From Alkalibacterium indicireducens (GTDB lineage: Bacteria > Bacillota > Bacilli > Lactobacillales > Carnobacteriaceae_A), in contig NZ_BAAADA010000042.1 in the NCBI RefSeq assembly GCF_039522005.1, positions 13,516 through 77,515 of the forward strand: DNA of 64,000 bases, in the 5' to 3' direction. The position numbers and the translations under genes were made by a program. Positions 25,197 to 32,570 of the stretch are shown in pieces. The notes under the pieces were generated by a model. It had not been told where the DNA came from. It saw only the letters and a program-made list of their open reading frames with translations, and searched no databases. Each line of letters starts with the position of its first letter. Position 1 is the first letter of the stretch.

Positions 25197-26360
25197 TTAT
25201 TTATTCTTATCCTTAAAGGCGTCCTTTACTTTCGAAAAAAACGAGCCATCCCCTTGCTCGACCACGTCCTCATACTCGCTGGCCTGTGCAAAGTTTCTCA
25301 GGTGTTTAGCCTGTTCTTCAGTGACTTTTTCAGGAACAACGACACGGACTTTGATGTGCTGGTCTCCATTGCCTGTTCCTCTCAGTCTTGGTGCACCTTT
25401 GCCTCTCAGTCTGAACGTTGTACCTGGCTGAGTTCCAGCCGGGATCTTGAACTTCACTTTACCGTGTACGGTCGGCACTTCAAGCTCATCACCCAAAGCA
25501 GCCTGAACGACATTGATCGGCAGTTCGAAGTAGATTTCTGATCCTCTCCGGTCAAACAGTTCAGATGGTTCGACTCGGAATACGACATACAGGTCGCCAT
25601 AAGGGCCACCGTTGACTCCGGCATCGCCCTGGTTCTGTACGCGCATCTGATTGCCGTCTTCAACACCGGCAGGTACAGTCACTTTAACAGAATGCTGTTT
25701 TTTAGTGTGACCCGAACCGTGACAGGTCGTACATTTTTCTTTGATTTCCTGTCCGGATCCATTACATGTCGGGCAGGTCTGCTGAGTCATGACACGTCCG
25801 AATGGTGTATTACGCTCAACGTTTACCGCACCCGCACCTTGACACTGCGAACAGGTCTGCGGGCTGGTACCTGGTTTTGCTCCGGATCCGGCACACGTAT
25901 CACACGTTTCTTCACGATTGTATCGAATCGTTGTTTCTTTTCCAAAAATAGCTTCTTCAAACTTAAGATCCATGACATACTGCAGATCCTCACCTTGACG
26001 GGGTGCATTCGGATTACGGCGTCTTGAACCTCCCCCACCAAAGAACTGATCGAAGATATCTTCGAATCCGCCGCCGAAGCCACCCTGGCCACCGCCGAAC
26101 CCGCCACCAAAGCCGCCGCCTGCACCGAAGTTCGGATCTGTTGAGGCATGTCCATACTGATCGTATGCTGCACGCTTCTGGTCATCACTCAACACTTCAT
26201 AGGCTTCTGAGATTTGCTTGAACTTCTCGTCGGCATCTGGAGCGTCACTGATATCCGGGTGGTATTTTTTAGAAAGCTTTCGGTAAGCTTTTTTAATTTC
26301 ATCTTTAGAAGCATTTTTAGAAACTCCTAGTAGGTCATAAAAATCTTCTTTTTCAGGCAT
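25197..26360 (-). CDS. dnaJ: Chaperone protein DnaJ
   Basis: 387 residues. J domain (1-70) with the HPD motif in KKYHPDISDAPDA, a Gly/Phe-rich region (about 75-110), four CxxCxGxG zinc repeats (CDTCAGSG, CSQCQGAG, CPTCNGSG, CTTCHGSG; about 150-220), then the substrate-binding C-terminal domains. It delivers clients to DnaK and stimulates its ATPase. GGAGGGATAGT precedes the ATG. It is 167 bases after dnaK with a hairpin between them, so read-through or a separate weak promoter must supply it. Confidence 0.98.
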   Translation of the reverse strand: MPEKEDFYDLLGVSKNASKDEIKKAYRKLSKKYHPDISDAPDADEKFKQISEAYEVLSDDQKRAAYDQYGHASTDPNFGAGGGFGGGFGGGQGGFGGGFEDIFDQFFGGGGSRRRNPNAPRQGEDLQYVMDLKFEEAIFGKETTIRYNREETCDTCAGSGAKPGTSPQTCSQCQGAGAVNVERNTPFGRVMTQQTCPTCNGSGQEIKEKCTTCHGSGHTKKQHSVKVTVPAGVEDGNQMRVQNQGDAGVNGGPYGDLYVVFRVEPSELFDRRGSEIYFELPINVVQAALGDELEVPTVHGKVKFKIPAGTQPGTTFRLRGKGAPRLRGTGNGDQHIKVRVVVPEKVTEEQAKHLRNFAQASEYEDVVEQGDGSFFSKVKDAFKDKNK

Positions 26361-26461
26361 ACTATCCCTCCATTGCTACTGTTACGCGTCTCTGTAGAGC
26401 TGAGTCCTACGACTGTTAGGCTTCTTGCACAGCAGCTACAGGGGCTCTGTATCTCTTTTCA

Positions 26462-26505
26462 AAAAGAAAGAAAGCACTTGTTTGTGGTGCTTTAAAAGTG
26501 CTTTC
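26462..26505 (-). terminator. Hairpin between dnaK and dnaJ
   Basis: Minus-strand GAAAGCACTT (26496-26505) pairs with AAGTGCTTTC (26470-26479) and is followed by TTTCTTTTT. Likely a partial terminator or mRNA processing point in the heat-shock operon. Confidence 0.7.
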
Positions 26506-26527
26506 TTCTCTTCAAATCTCACTTCAA

Positions 26528-28354
26528 TTATTCTTCGTCATCTACTTCTTCAAAGTCTGCATCGACAACGTTGTCGTCTGTCTGAACATCGCCTTCTGCT
26601 CCTTCAGCTTCCGCCTGCTGAGCTGCAGCCTGTTCGTATAGTTTGACTGACATTTCCTGAACGATTTCATTCAGTGCGTCACGCTTCGTCTTGATTTCAT
26701 CAATATCATCGTTTTCAAGTGCAGTTTTCAGCTCGTCACGAGCTTCCTCAGCTTTCTTGATGTCCGCTTCATCAACTTTACCTTCAAGTTCTTTCAATGT
26801 CTTGTCGATCTGGAAGACAAGCTGGTCAGCTTCATTACGCAGTTCTACTTCTTCCTTGCGTTTTTTGTCTGCTTCTGCATTTTCTTCTGCTTCTTTCACC
26901 ATACGCTCAATTTCTTCTTCAGAAAGACCAGATGAAGACTTGATCGTAATCTTCTGTTCTTTACCTGTACCGAGATCCTTAGCAGAAACATTTACAATAC
27001 CGTTTTTATCGATATCGAATGTCACTTCAATTTGAGGCACACCACGTGGTGCTGGTGGAATATCCGTCAACTGGAAGCGACCAAGTGTCTTGTTGTCTTT
27101 AGCCATTGGACGCTCACCTTGAAGAACGTGCACATCAACCGCAGGCTGATTGTCTGCAGCAGTAGAGAATACTTGAGATTTACTTGTTGGGATCGTAGTA
27201 TTTCTCTCAATCAGTTTAGTAAATACTCCGCCCATTGTTTCGATTCCTAATGATAGAGGGGTTACGTCAAGTAGAACGATGTCTTTTACTTCTCCTGAAA
27301 TAACTCCACCTTGGACAGCTGCCCCCATAGCAACAACTTCATCAGGGTTTACAGAACGGTTAGGCTCTTTTCCTGTTTCAGCTTTAACAGCTTCAATAAC
27401 AGCTGGAATACGTGTTGATCCTCCAACAAGGATGACTTCGTCTATGTCAGATTTGGATAGTCCTGCATCTTTAAGTGCCTGACGGACAGGATTCTTCGTA
27501 CGTGTAACCAGGTCATCAGTGATTTCGTCGAACTTGGCACGTGTCAGAGTCATTTCAAGGTGAAATGGACCTGATTCTCCTGCACTGATGAACGGCAAGC
27601 TGATTTGTGTAGAAGATACACCAGACAAGTCTTTTTTAGCTTTTTCAGCTGCATCTTTCAGACGCTGAAGAGCCATTTTATCTTTACTTAAGTCAACGCC
27701 GTTTTCTTTCTTGAATTCAGCAACTAGGTAGTCGATGATTTTTTCATCAAAGTCATCTCCACCTAGGTGGTTATCTCCGGCGGTTGCCAAAACTTCGAAT
27801 ACGCCGTCTCCCAGTTCAAGAATAGATACGTCGAATGTTCCGCCACCTAAGTCAAATACCAGAATTTTTTCATCTTTGTCTACTTTATCCAGACCGTAAG
27901 CTAGTGAAGCAGCGGTCGGTTCGTTTACGATACGGTCAACCTCTAAACCTGCTATTTTACCAGCATCTTTTGTAGCCTGACGCTGTGAGTCATTGAAATA
28001 TGCAGGTACAGTGATGACTGCGTTTGTGACTTCTTCACCAAGGTAATCTTCTGCATAATCTTTCAAGTGCTGAAGAATGAATGCTGACACCTGCTGAGGA
28101 GTATACGTCTTGCCTTCAGCTTCAACTTTAAAATCTTCACCCATGTGACGTTTGATAGAGATGACAGTGTTCGGGTTTGTGATAGCCTGACGCTTAGCCA
28201 CTTCCCCTACTTGTATTTCTCCATTTTTAAATGCTACAACAGATGGTGTTGTACGGTTTCCTTCTTTATTAGGAATAATTTTAGCTTCGCCGCCTTCAAG
28301 AACTGCGACTGCTGAGTTCGTTGTTCCTAAGTCGATTCCGATTACTTTACCCAT
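26528..28354 (-). CDS. dnaK: Chaperone protein DnaK (Hsp70)
   Basis: 608 residues from ATG 28354 (AAAGGGTG nine bases upstream; two extra codons before it would need TTG). ATPase domain begins MGKVIGIDLGTTNSAVAV, with VPAYFNDSQRQATKDAG, IVNEPTAASLAYGLD and LVGGSTRIPAV; substrate-binding domain with VLQGER and GIVNVSAKD; C-terminal helical lid and an Ala/Glu/Asp-rich tail ending VDADFEEVDDEE. Third gene of the hrcA-grpE-dnaK-dnaJ operon. Confidence 0.99.
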   Translation of the reverse strand: MGKVIGIDLGTTNSAVAVLEGGEAKIIPNKEGNRTTPSVVAFKNGEIQVGEVAKRQAITNPNTVISIKRHMGEDFKVEAEGKTYTPQQVSAFILQHLKDYAEDYLGEEVTNAVITVPAYFNDSQRQATKDAGKIAGLEVDRIVNEPTAASLAYGLDKVDKDEKILVFDLGGGTFDVSILELGDGVFEVLATAGDNHLGGDDFDEKIIDYLVAEFKKENGVDLSKDKMALQRLKDAAEKAKKDLSGVSSTQISLPFISAGESGPFHLEMTLTRAKFDEITDDLVTRTKNPVRQALKDAGLSKSDIDEVILVGGSTRIPAVIEAVKAETGKEPNRSVNPDEVVAMGAAVQGGVISGEVKDIVLLDVTPLSLGIETMGGVFTKLIERNTTIPTSKSQVFSTAADNQPAVDVHVLQGERPMAKDNKTLGRFQLTDIPPAPRGVPQIEVTFDIDKNGIVNVSAKDLGTGKEQKITIKSSSGLSEEEIERMVKEAEENAEADKKRKEEVELRNEADQLVFQIDKTLKELEGKVDEADIKKAEEARDELKTALENDDIDEIKTKRDALNEIVQEMSVKLYEQAAAQQAEAEGAEGDVQTDDNVVDADFEEVDDEE

Positions 28355-28387
28355 TTTCAAATCACCCTTTGCTTTCTATAGAATTTT

Positions 28388-28960
28388 TTATAATGTAACT
28401 GATACTTTGGCTGCTCGTAACACACGATCGTGCAGTTTATAGCCTTTTTCAAAAACTTGAGCCACTTCATTGCTGTCCTGATCTTCATTCGCAGGTACTT
28501 GCGTATACGCTTCGTGATAGTTGGGATCAAACGGTTCTCCAACAGGATCGATTACTTCAATCCCTTCTTTTTCTAAGGCCTGCTGCAGGCTATTGTAGAC
28601 CATCTCAATACCTTTTTTCAGGTTTTCTCCTGCTTCAGTATCGACTTCGATACTTAAAGCACGTTCGATATTGTCCAGTGCAGGAAGTAGTTCTTTCGCC
28701 AGAGACTGTGAGCTGTAGCGAAGAAGTTCTTCGCGGTCCCGCTGATTACGTCTACGGATGTTTGCCAGTTCTGCCTGAAGACGATAATATCTGTCTGTCA
28801 GGTCGTCCAGTTCTTTCTGCTTTTCTTCCAGTTCAGAAGACCCGCTGCTCTCTTCTTCTGTGGACTTCTCATCGTTTTCAAGCTGAATGTCTTCGTCAGC
28901 TGTTTCTTCCTGTTTTGACAATACGTCTTCATTCAACTCTTTTTCATCTTTTTCATCCAC
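28388..28960 (-). CDS. grpE: Nucleotide exchange factor GrpE
   Basis: 190 residues. The first about 45 are acidic and disordered; a long coiled coil (about 40-90, EEKQKELDDLTDRYYRLQAELANIRRRN) leads to the beta-wing domain with LLPALDNIERAL and FDPNYHEAYTQVP, ending in GYKLHDRVLRAAKVSVTL, all family signatures. Releases ADP from DnaK. It lies 21 bases after hrcA. Confidence 0.98.
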   Translation of the reverse strand: MDEKDEKELNEDVLSKQEETADEDIQLENDEKSTEEESSGSSELEEKQKELDDLTDRYYRLQAELANIRRRNQRDREELLRYSSQSLAKELLPALDNIERALSIEVDTEAGENLKKGIEMVYNSLQQALEKEGIEVIDPVGEPFDPNYHEAYTQVPANEDQDSNEVAQVFEKGYKLHDRVLRAAKVSVTL

Positions 28961-28981
28961 GTGACATTCCTCTTTTCCTTA

Positions 28982-30010
28982 TTATTCCAGGTAGTAATTT
29001 AGTAGTGTGTATGTCAGCTGTTTTCTGAATACATCCAGCACGCCGAATGTTTCATCGTAGGACATGCTGGTCGGACCTAACACGGCAAGGATCCCTCGGC
29101 CATGGCCGCTGACCTGATATGCTGCGGTCACCAGACTGAAGTTTGTAAACAGTTCGTTGTCGAATTCGTCACCTATCTTCACGACGAAATCTTCATGAAT
29201 TGGATCGATCAGCACATTGAGGTTTCCTTTATTGTCCAGTAAAGAATATAAGGACTTCAGCTGCTGTTTGTCCATGTCTTCAGTGAAATCCAGCAGATTC
29301 ATCTTGCCGGAAATATGATAACGGTCTTCAGCAGAAGCATTGAACGCCGATTCAAGCGACAGATACATATCCATCGCATTGGACGCATACTTTCTGATTA
29401 AGAACGGAATGTCCTGTTCCAGTTTTCTAGCGACCTCCATTAAAGGCAGGCCGACCAGATGCTGATTGAATATATTGGCCACTTTGACCATATCAGACTC
29501 ATCGATCGGTTTCGGCAGTCTGAAGACTTTATTCTCTATCAGTCCGCCATCTGTTTGAACAATTGCCATAATCAGATTATCATTCAAGGCAACCAGTCTG
29601 AATCCGGTCAGGCGACTGGACTCGGCTTTCGGCCCAAGAACGATCGCAGTATAACTGGTCAAGTCGGACAGCAGCTTGGCTGACTGATTCATGATATCAT
29701 CCATCTGCTTGACATGATTACCAAGGACTTCATTAATGATCTGCAGCTTGTCCTCAGCTACTTCCTGAGGTTTCACGAGATGATCGATGTAATACCGGTA
29801 CCCCTTCATCGACGGAACACGTCCTGAAGACGAATGAGTTTTCTGGATGAATCCAAGTTTTTCAAGAAAGCTCAGTTCATTTCTGATTGTTGCGGAACTG
29901 GCATCGATAGCCGTTTCAGTCATGATTGTTTTCGACCCGATTGGATGCCCTGTAGACGTATAGAGTCTGATGAGAGCATCAAGTATATTTATTTGCCTCT
30001 TTGTCAACAT
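28982..30010 (-). CDS. hrcA: Heat-inducible transcription repressor HrcA
   Basis: 342 residues from ATG 30010, eight bases after AAGGAG; the frame is open to GTG 30019. N-terminal winged helix (MLTKRQINILDALIRLYTSTGHPIGSKTI, ATIRNELSFLEKLGFIQKTHSSSGRVPS), GAF-like middle, and the C-terminal GILAVLGPTSMSYDETFGVLDVFRKQLT. It binds the CIRCE element found upstream and depends on GroEL for activity in relatives. Confidence 0.98.
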   Translation of the reverse strand: MLTKRQINILDALIRLYTSTGHPIGSKTIMTETAIDASSATIRNELSFLEKLGFIQKTHSSSGRVPSMKGYRYYIDHLVKPQEVAEDKLQIINEVLGNHVKQMDDIMNQSAKLLSDLTSYTAIVLGPKAESSRLTGFRLVALNDNLIMAIVQTDGGLIENKVFRLPKPIDESDMVKVANIFNQHLVGLPLMEVARKLEQDIPFLIRKYASNAMDMYLSLESAFNASAEDRYHISGKMNLLDFTEDMDKQQLKSLYSLLDNKGNLNVLIDPIHEDFVVKIGDEFDNELFTNFSLVTAAYQVSGHGRGILAVLGPTSMSYDETFGVLDVFRKQLTYTLLNYYLE

Positions 30011-30096
30011 GTGCATCACTCCTTGGCACGAAGACAGACTTCAAACGTAATGGTTTACTAGCTGAACACTCACACCGCTTCAATTCATTCATTAAA

Positions 30097-30123
30097 TTAG
30101 CACTCGAACAAACCGAGTGCTAA
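30097..30123 (-). promoter_or_regulatory. CIRCE operator
   Basis: Perfect TTAGCACTC-N9-GAGTGCTAA at 30097-30105 and 30115-30123, the HrcA binding site, just downstream of the hrcA promoter. No second CIRCE is seen before dnaK, dnaJ or lepA. Confidence 0.98.
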
Positions 30124-30132
30124 TACATCTAT

Positions 30133-30161
30133 AATTTATCAAATAGACTCTTGTCTGTCAA
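30133..30161 (-). promoter_or_regulatory. Promoter of the hrcA operon
   Basis: Minus-strand TTGACA (30156-30161), 17 bases, TAAATT (30133-30138); CIRCE covers the start of transcription. Confidence 0.8.
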
Positions 30162-30164
30162 CAA

Positions 30165-31121
30165 TTAAATCTGATTTATTTTGACCTTTGCCAAACTCTC
30201 TCTCGCTTCTATCTCATCCTGATCCAGTCTTTCGATTAAAGCATCGACAGAGTCGAACTTGATCTCGTCTCTCAGATATGAGACCCATTTGACTGAAACA
30301 TCTTCGCCATATATCTCTTCGCTGTAATCAAAGAGATGGACTTCGATCGAATAGTTCGGCCGATGACCGAATGTCGGGTTGTAGCCTATTGAGGCCATAC
30401 CATCATGCCATTTTCCATTGACTCGCATCCTGACAGCATAGACGCCACGTTTAGGTACCATGACGTACGGGTGTGGATAGATATTGGCCGTAGGATAGTC
30501 CAGTTCTCTTCCCCTTGCATCCCCGTGAATCACGAAGCCGCTGGTTTCATAGATGTATCCCAGTAGTTTGTTCGCCCGTTCGATCTGACCTTCACCGATA
30601 TAACGTCTGATACGGGTGGAGCTGATCTTATCTCGTTCGTCCTGCATTTTCTCCACCTTAATAATATCAAAGCGCCCATCTGCATACTCATGCAAGGTAT
30701 CCATATTGGCTAAGTGGGTTTTTCCGTAGGTATAATCAAACCCGGCAACGACGATTTTAGCATGCCATTTCACTATATAGTCATCTACAAACTCCTGCGG
30801 TGAGAGACGGCCGAAGCTGGATGTGAAATCGACCTCATAAAGGATATCTACTCCTAAATTTTCCATGATCTTTTCTTTTCGATCCAACGGAGTCAGATAA
30901 TTATGCTTGTCCGGATCGAAGCTTCGGTAAACGAAAGCCGGATGTCTGTTGAATGTCATGACCGCCGATTTCATCCCTTTTTGAGCGGCAATCTGTACGC
31001 CTTTTTTTATGACCGCCTGATGTCCGCGGTGTACCCCGTCAAAAAAACCCAGGATGAGAACGATATCGCCGGAATATATATCTTTTTTATCATATGGATG
31101 ATGAATCTTTATAATTTCCAT
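30165..31121 (-). CDS. ribF: Bifunctional riboflavin kinase/FAD synthetase
   Basis: 318 residues from ATG 31121 (AGGTGG upstream; the frame opens three codons earlier). N-terminal FAD synthetase with LGFFDGVHRGHQAVI and SSTRIRRYIGEGQIERANKLLGY; C-terminal riboflavin kinase with GDARGRELDYPTANI, YNPTFG and HLFDYSEEIYG. Converts riboflavin to FMN and FAD. It starts 12 bases after truB, so they are cotranscribed; its end abuts the hrcA promoter. Confidence 0.98.
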   Translation of the reverse strand: MEIIKIHHPYDKKDIYSGDIVLILGFFDGVHRGHQAVIKKGVQIAAQKGMKSAVMTFNRHPAFVYRSFDPDKHNYLTPLDRKEKIMENLGVDILYEVDFTSSFGRLSPQEFVDDYIVKWHAKIVVAGFDYTYGKTHLANMDTLHEYADGRFDIIKVEKMQDERDKISSTRIRRYIGEGQIERANKLLGYIYETSGFVIHGDARGRELDYPTANIYPHPYVMVPKRGVYAVRMRVNGKWHDGMASIGYNPTFGHRPNYSIEVHLFDYSEEIYGEDVSVKWVSYLRDEIKFDSVDALIERLDQDEIEARESLAKVKINQI

Positions 31122-31133
31122 GAGTTCCACCTA

Positions 31134-32048
31134 CTATTCATTTCGTAAGACTTTTATCGGTTTGATAAACTGACTTTTACTTGGATGCGAGCCATAAATA
31201 GCGACCGCTCTGTTCTCTTTCATAAAAACAAGCCGGTCGGATTCATCCGGTGCATAGTCTGCTTTATCCAGCAGTGCACCATTTTTGACCTTATCATATT
31301 CTACTTCAGTCAGGTCGTATGTCTTAATTTCGGTTAGCGCACTCTCCAGTGGAAACAGTGCCTCGTCAATTTTATTGTCTTCCATAAGCTGTCTTACCTC
31401 AGTTAAAGTAAAGGCCTGCTCGCTGGAATAGCCGCCGCTGGAGATCCGTGTAAGTTGAGACATGTGCGAGGGATAACCCAGTGCTTGGCCTAAGTCTACG
31501 GCCAATGTACGCACATACGTCCCTTTTCCGCAACGGACTTCGAAAGTGAAACTTAAAGTCTGTTCCTTTTCATCAAACAATGGCTCTGACGTTCTCTGAA
31601 AATCGTGAACCTCAATAGTTCGTGTTGGGCGTTCGACTTCGATCCCTTTCCTGGCATACTCGTAAAGTCTTTTGCCGTTGACTTTGACTGCGGAATACAT
31701 TGGTGGCGTCTGCTCAATCTTCCCGGTCAGTGCAGCAAGCGCCGCATCAATTGATTCGAGAGAAAGTGCTTCTGAAACAGGTCTACGGTCGACGATGTCT
31801 CCAGAGCGGTCTTCAGTTGTAGTTGAATAGCCCAATGTAATTTCTCCTGTATAGATCTTGTCAGAGTCCATCATATACTCGATAATCTTAGTGGCTTTTC
31901 CAATTGCTACTGGAAGCACGCCATCTACATCTGGATCCAAGGTTCCGGAATGACCCACCTTTTTTGTCTTTAAAATCTTTCTCAGTTTAAATACCACGTC
32001 ATGACTGGTCATTCCTGCTTCTTTCCATATAGGCAATATCCCTTCCAT
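31134..32048 (-). CDS. truB: tRNA pseudouridine(55) synthase
   Basis: 304 residues. Visible: GILPIWKEAGMTSHDVVFKLRKIL, the catalytic Asp in KKVGHSGTLDPDVDGVLPV, YTGEITLGYSTTTEDRSGD, TPPMYSAVKVNGKRLYEYARKG and CGKGTYVRTLAVDLG. Makes pseudouridine 55 in the tRNA T-loop. GGAGGATATT precedes the ATG. A terminator stands between rbfA and truB, so some transcription may begin anew here. Confidence 0.98.
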   Translation of the reverse strand: MEGILPIWKEAGMTSHDVVFKLRKILKTKKVGHSGTLDPDVDGVLPVAIGKATKIIEYMMDSDKIYTGEITLGYSTTTEDRSGDIVDRRPVSEALSLESIDAALAALTGKIEQTPPMYSAVKVNGKRLYEYARKGIEVERPTRTIEVHDFQRTSEPLFDEKEQTLSFTFEVRCGKGTYVRTLAVDLGQALGYPSHMSQLTRISSGGYSSEQAFTLTEVRQLMEDNKIDEALFPLESALTEIKTYDLTEVEYDKVKNGALLDKADYAPDESDRLVFMKENRAVAIYGSHPSKSQFIKPIKVLRNE

Positions 32049-32085
32049 AATATCCTCCTTCTGACCCGCTTATATATGTACTGGC

Positions 32086-32126
32086 AAAAGAAAAGAGAAT
32101 CGATGTTTAAAAACAAAGATTCTCTT
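32086..32126 (-). terminator. Terminator after rbfA
   Basis: Minus-strand AAGAGAATC (32118-32126) with GATTCTCTT (32093-32101), 16-base loop, followed by TTCTTTT. It splits truB-ribF from the nusA-rbfA block. Confidence 0.75.
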
Positions 32127-32165
32127 CTTTACTGCTCAGTTGATCGCTTATTTGGTTAGAGAAAC

Positions 32166-32531
32166 TTATTCCTCATGTTCTTTTTTTATTTGGTTGAGAA
32201 GTGAGTCGATCTTGTTTCCATAAGCAATCGATTCATCTCTTAAAAATTTCAGTTCAGGTGTCTTATACAGAGTCAGACGGCTGCCCAGTTCCTTACGAAC
32301 CAGTCCAGTTGCTTTATCAAGACCTTGCTGAGTGCTTTTTATTTCACTCTCGTCTTCAGACAATGTGCTGTAAAAAATCGTAGCCTGCTGAAGATCGCCT
32401 GTGACGTCTACACCTGTTACAGTCACTCCATCAACTCTGGGATCTCTTACTCGTTTACGGAGAATGTCTGTTACTTCCTTCTGAATTTCCTGAGATACTC
32501 TACCTACTCTATAGTTCGGCAATGTATTCAC
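32166..32531 (-). CDS. rbfA: Ribosome-binding factor A
   Basis: About 121 residues from GTG 32531; TTG 32522 (giving MPNYRVGRVSQEI) has the better spacing to AGGTG and is equally likely. KH-like fold with EIQKEVTDILRKRVRDPRVDGVTVTGVDVTGDLQQATIFYS and LGSRLTLYKTPELKFLRDES. It helps 16S rRNA 5'-end maturation of the 30S subunit. Downstream of infB by 39 bases. Confidence 0.95.
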   Translation of the reverse strand: MNTLPNYRVGRVSQEIQKEVTDILRKRVRDPRVDGVTVTGVDVTGDLQQATIFYSTLSEDESEIKSTQQGLDKATGLVRKELGSRLTLYKTPELKFLRDESIAYGNKIDSLLNQIKKEHEE

Positions 32532-32570
32532 CTGTCCTTTTTAAATAGTTTCGGATCTGATGGGATATGT

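Noticed and set aside
25041..25541. 166-residue plus-strand frame opposite the end of dnaJ
   Set aside because: No ribosome-binding site; it overlaps the dnaJ terminator and the strongly conserved dnaJ C-terminus on the other strand.
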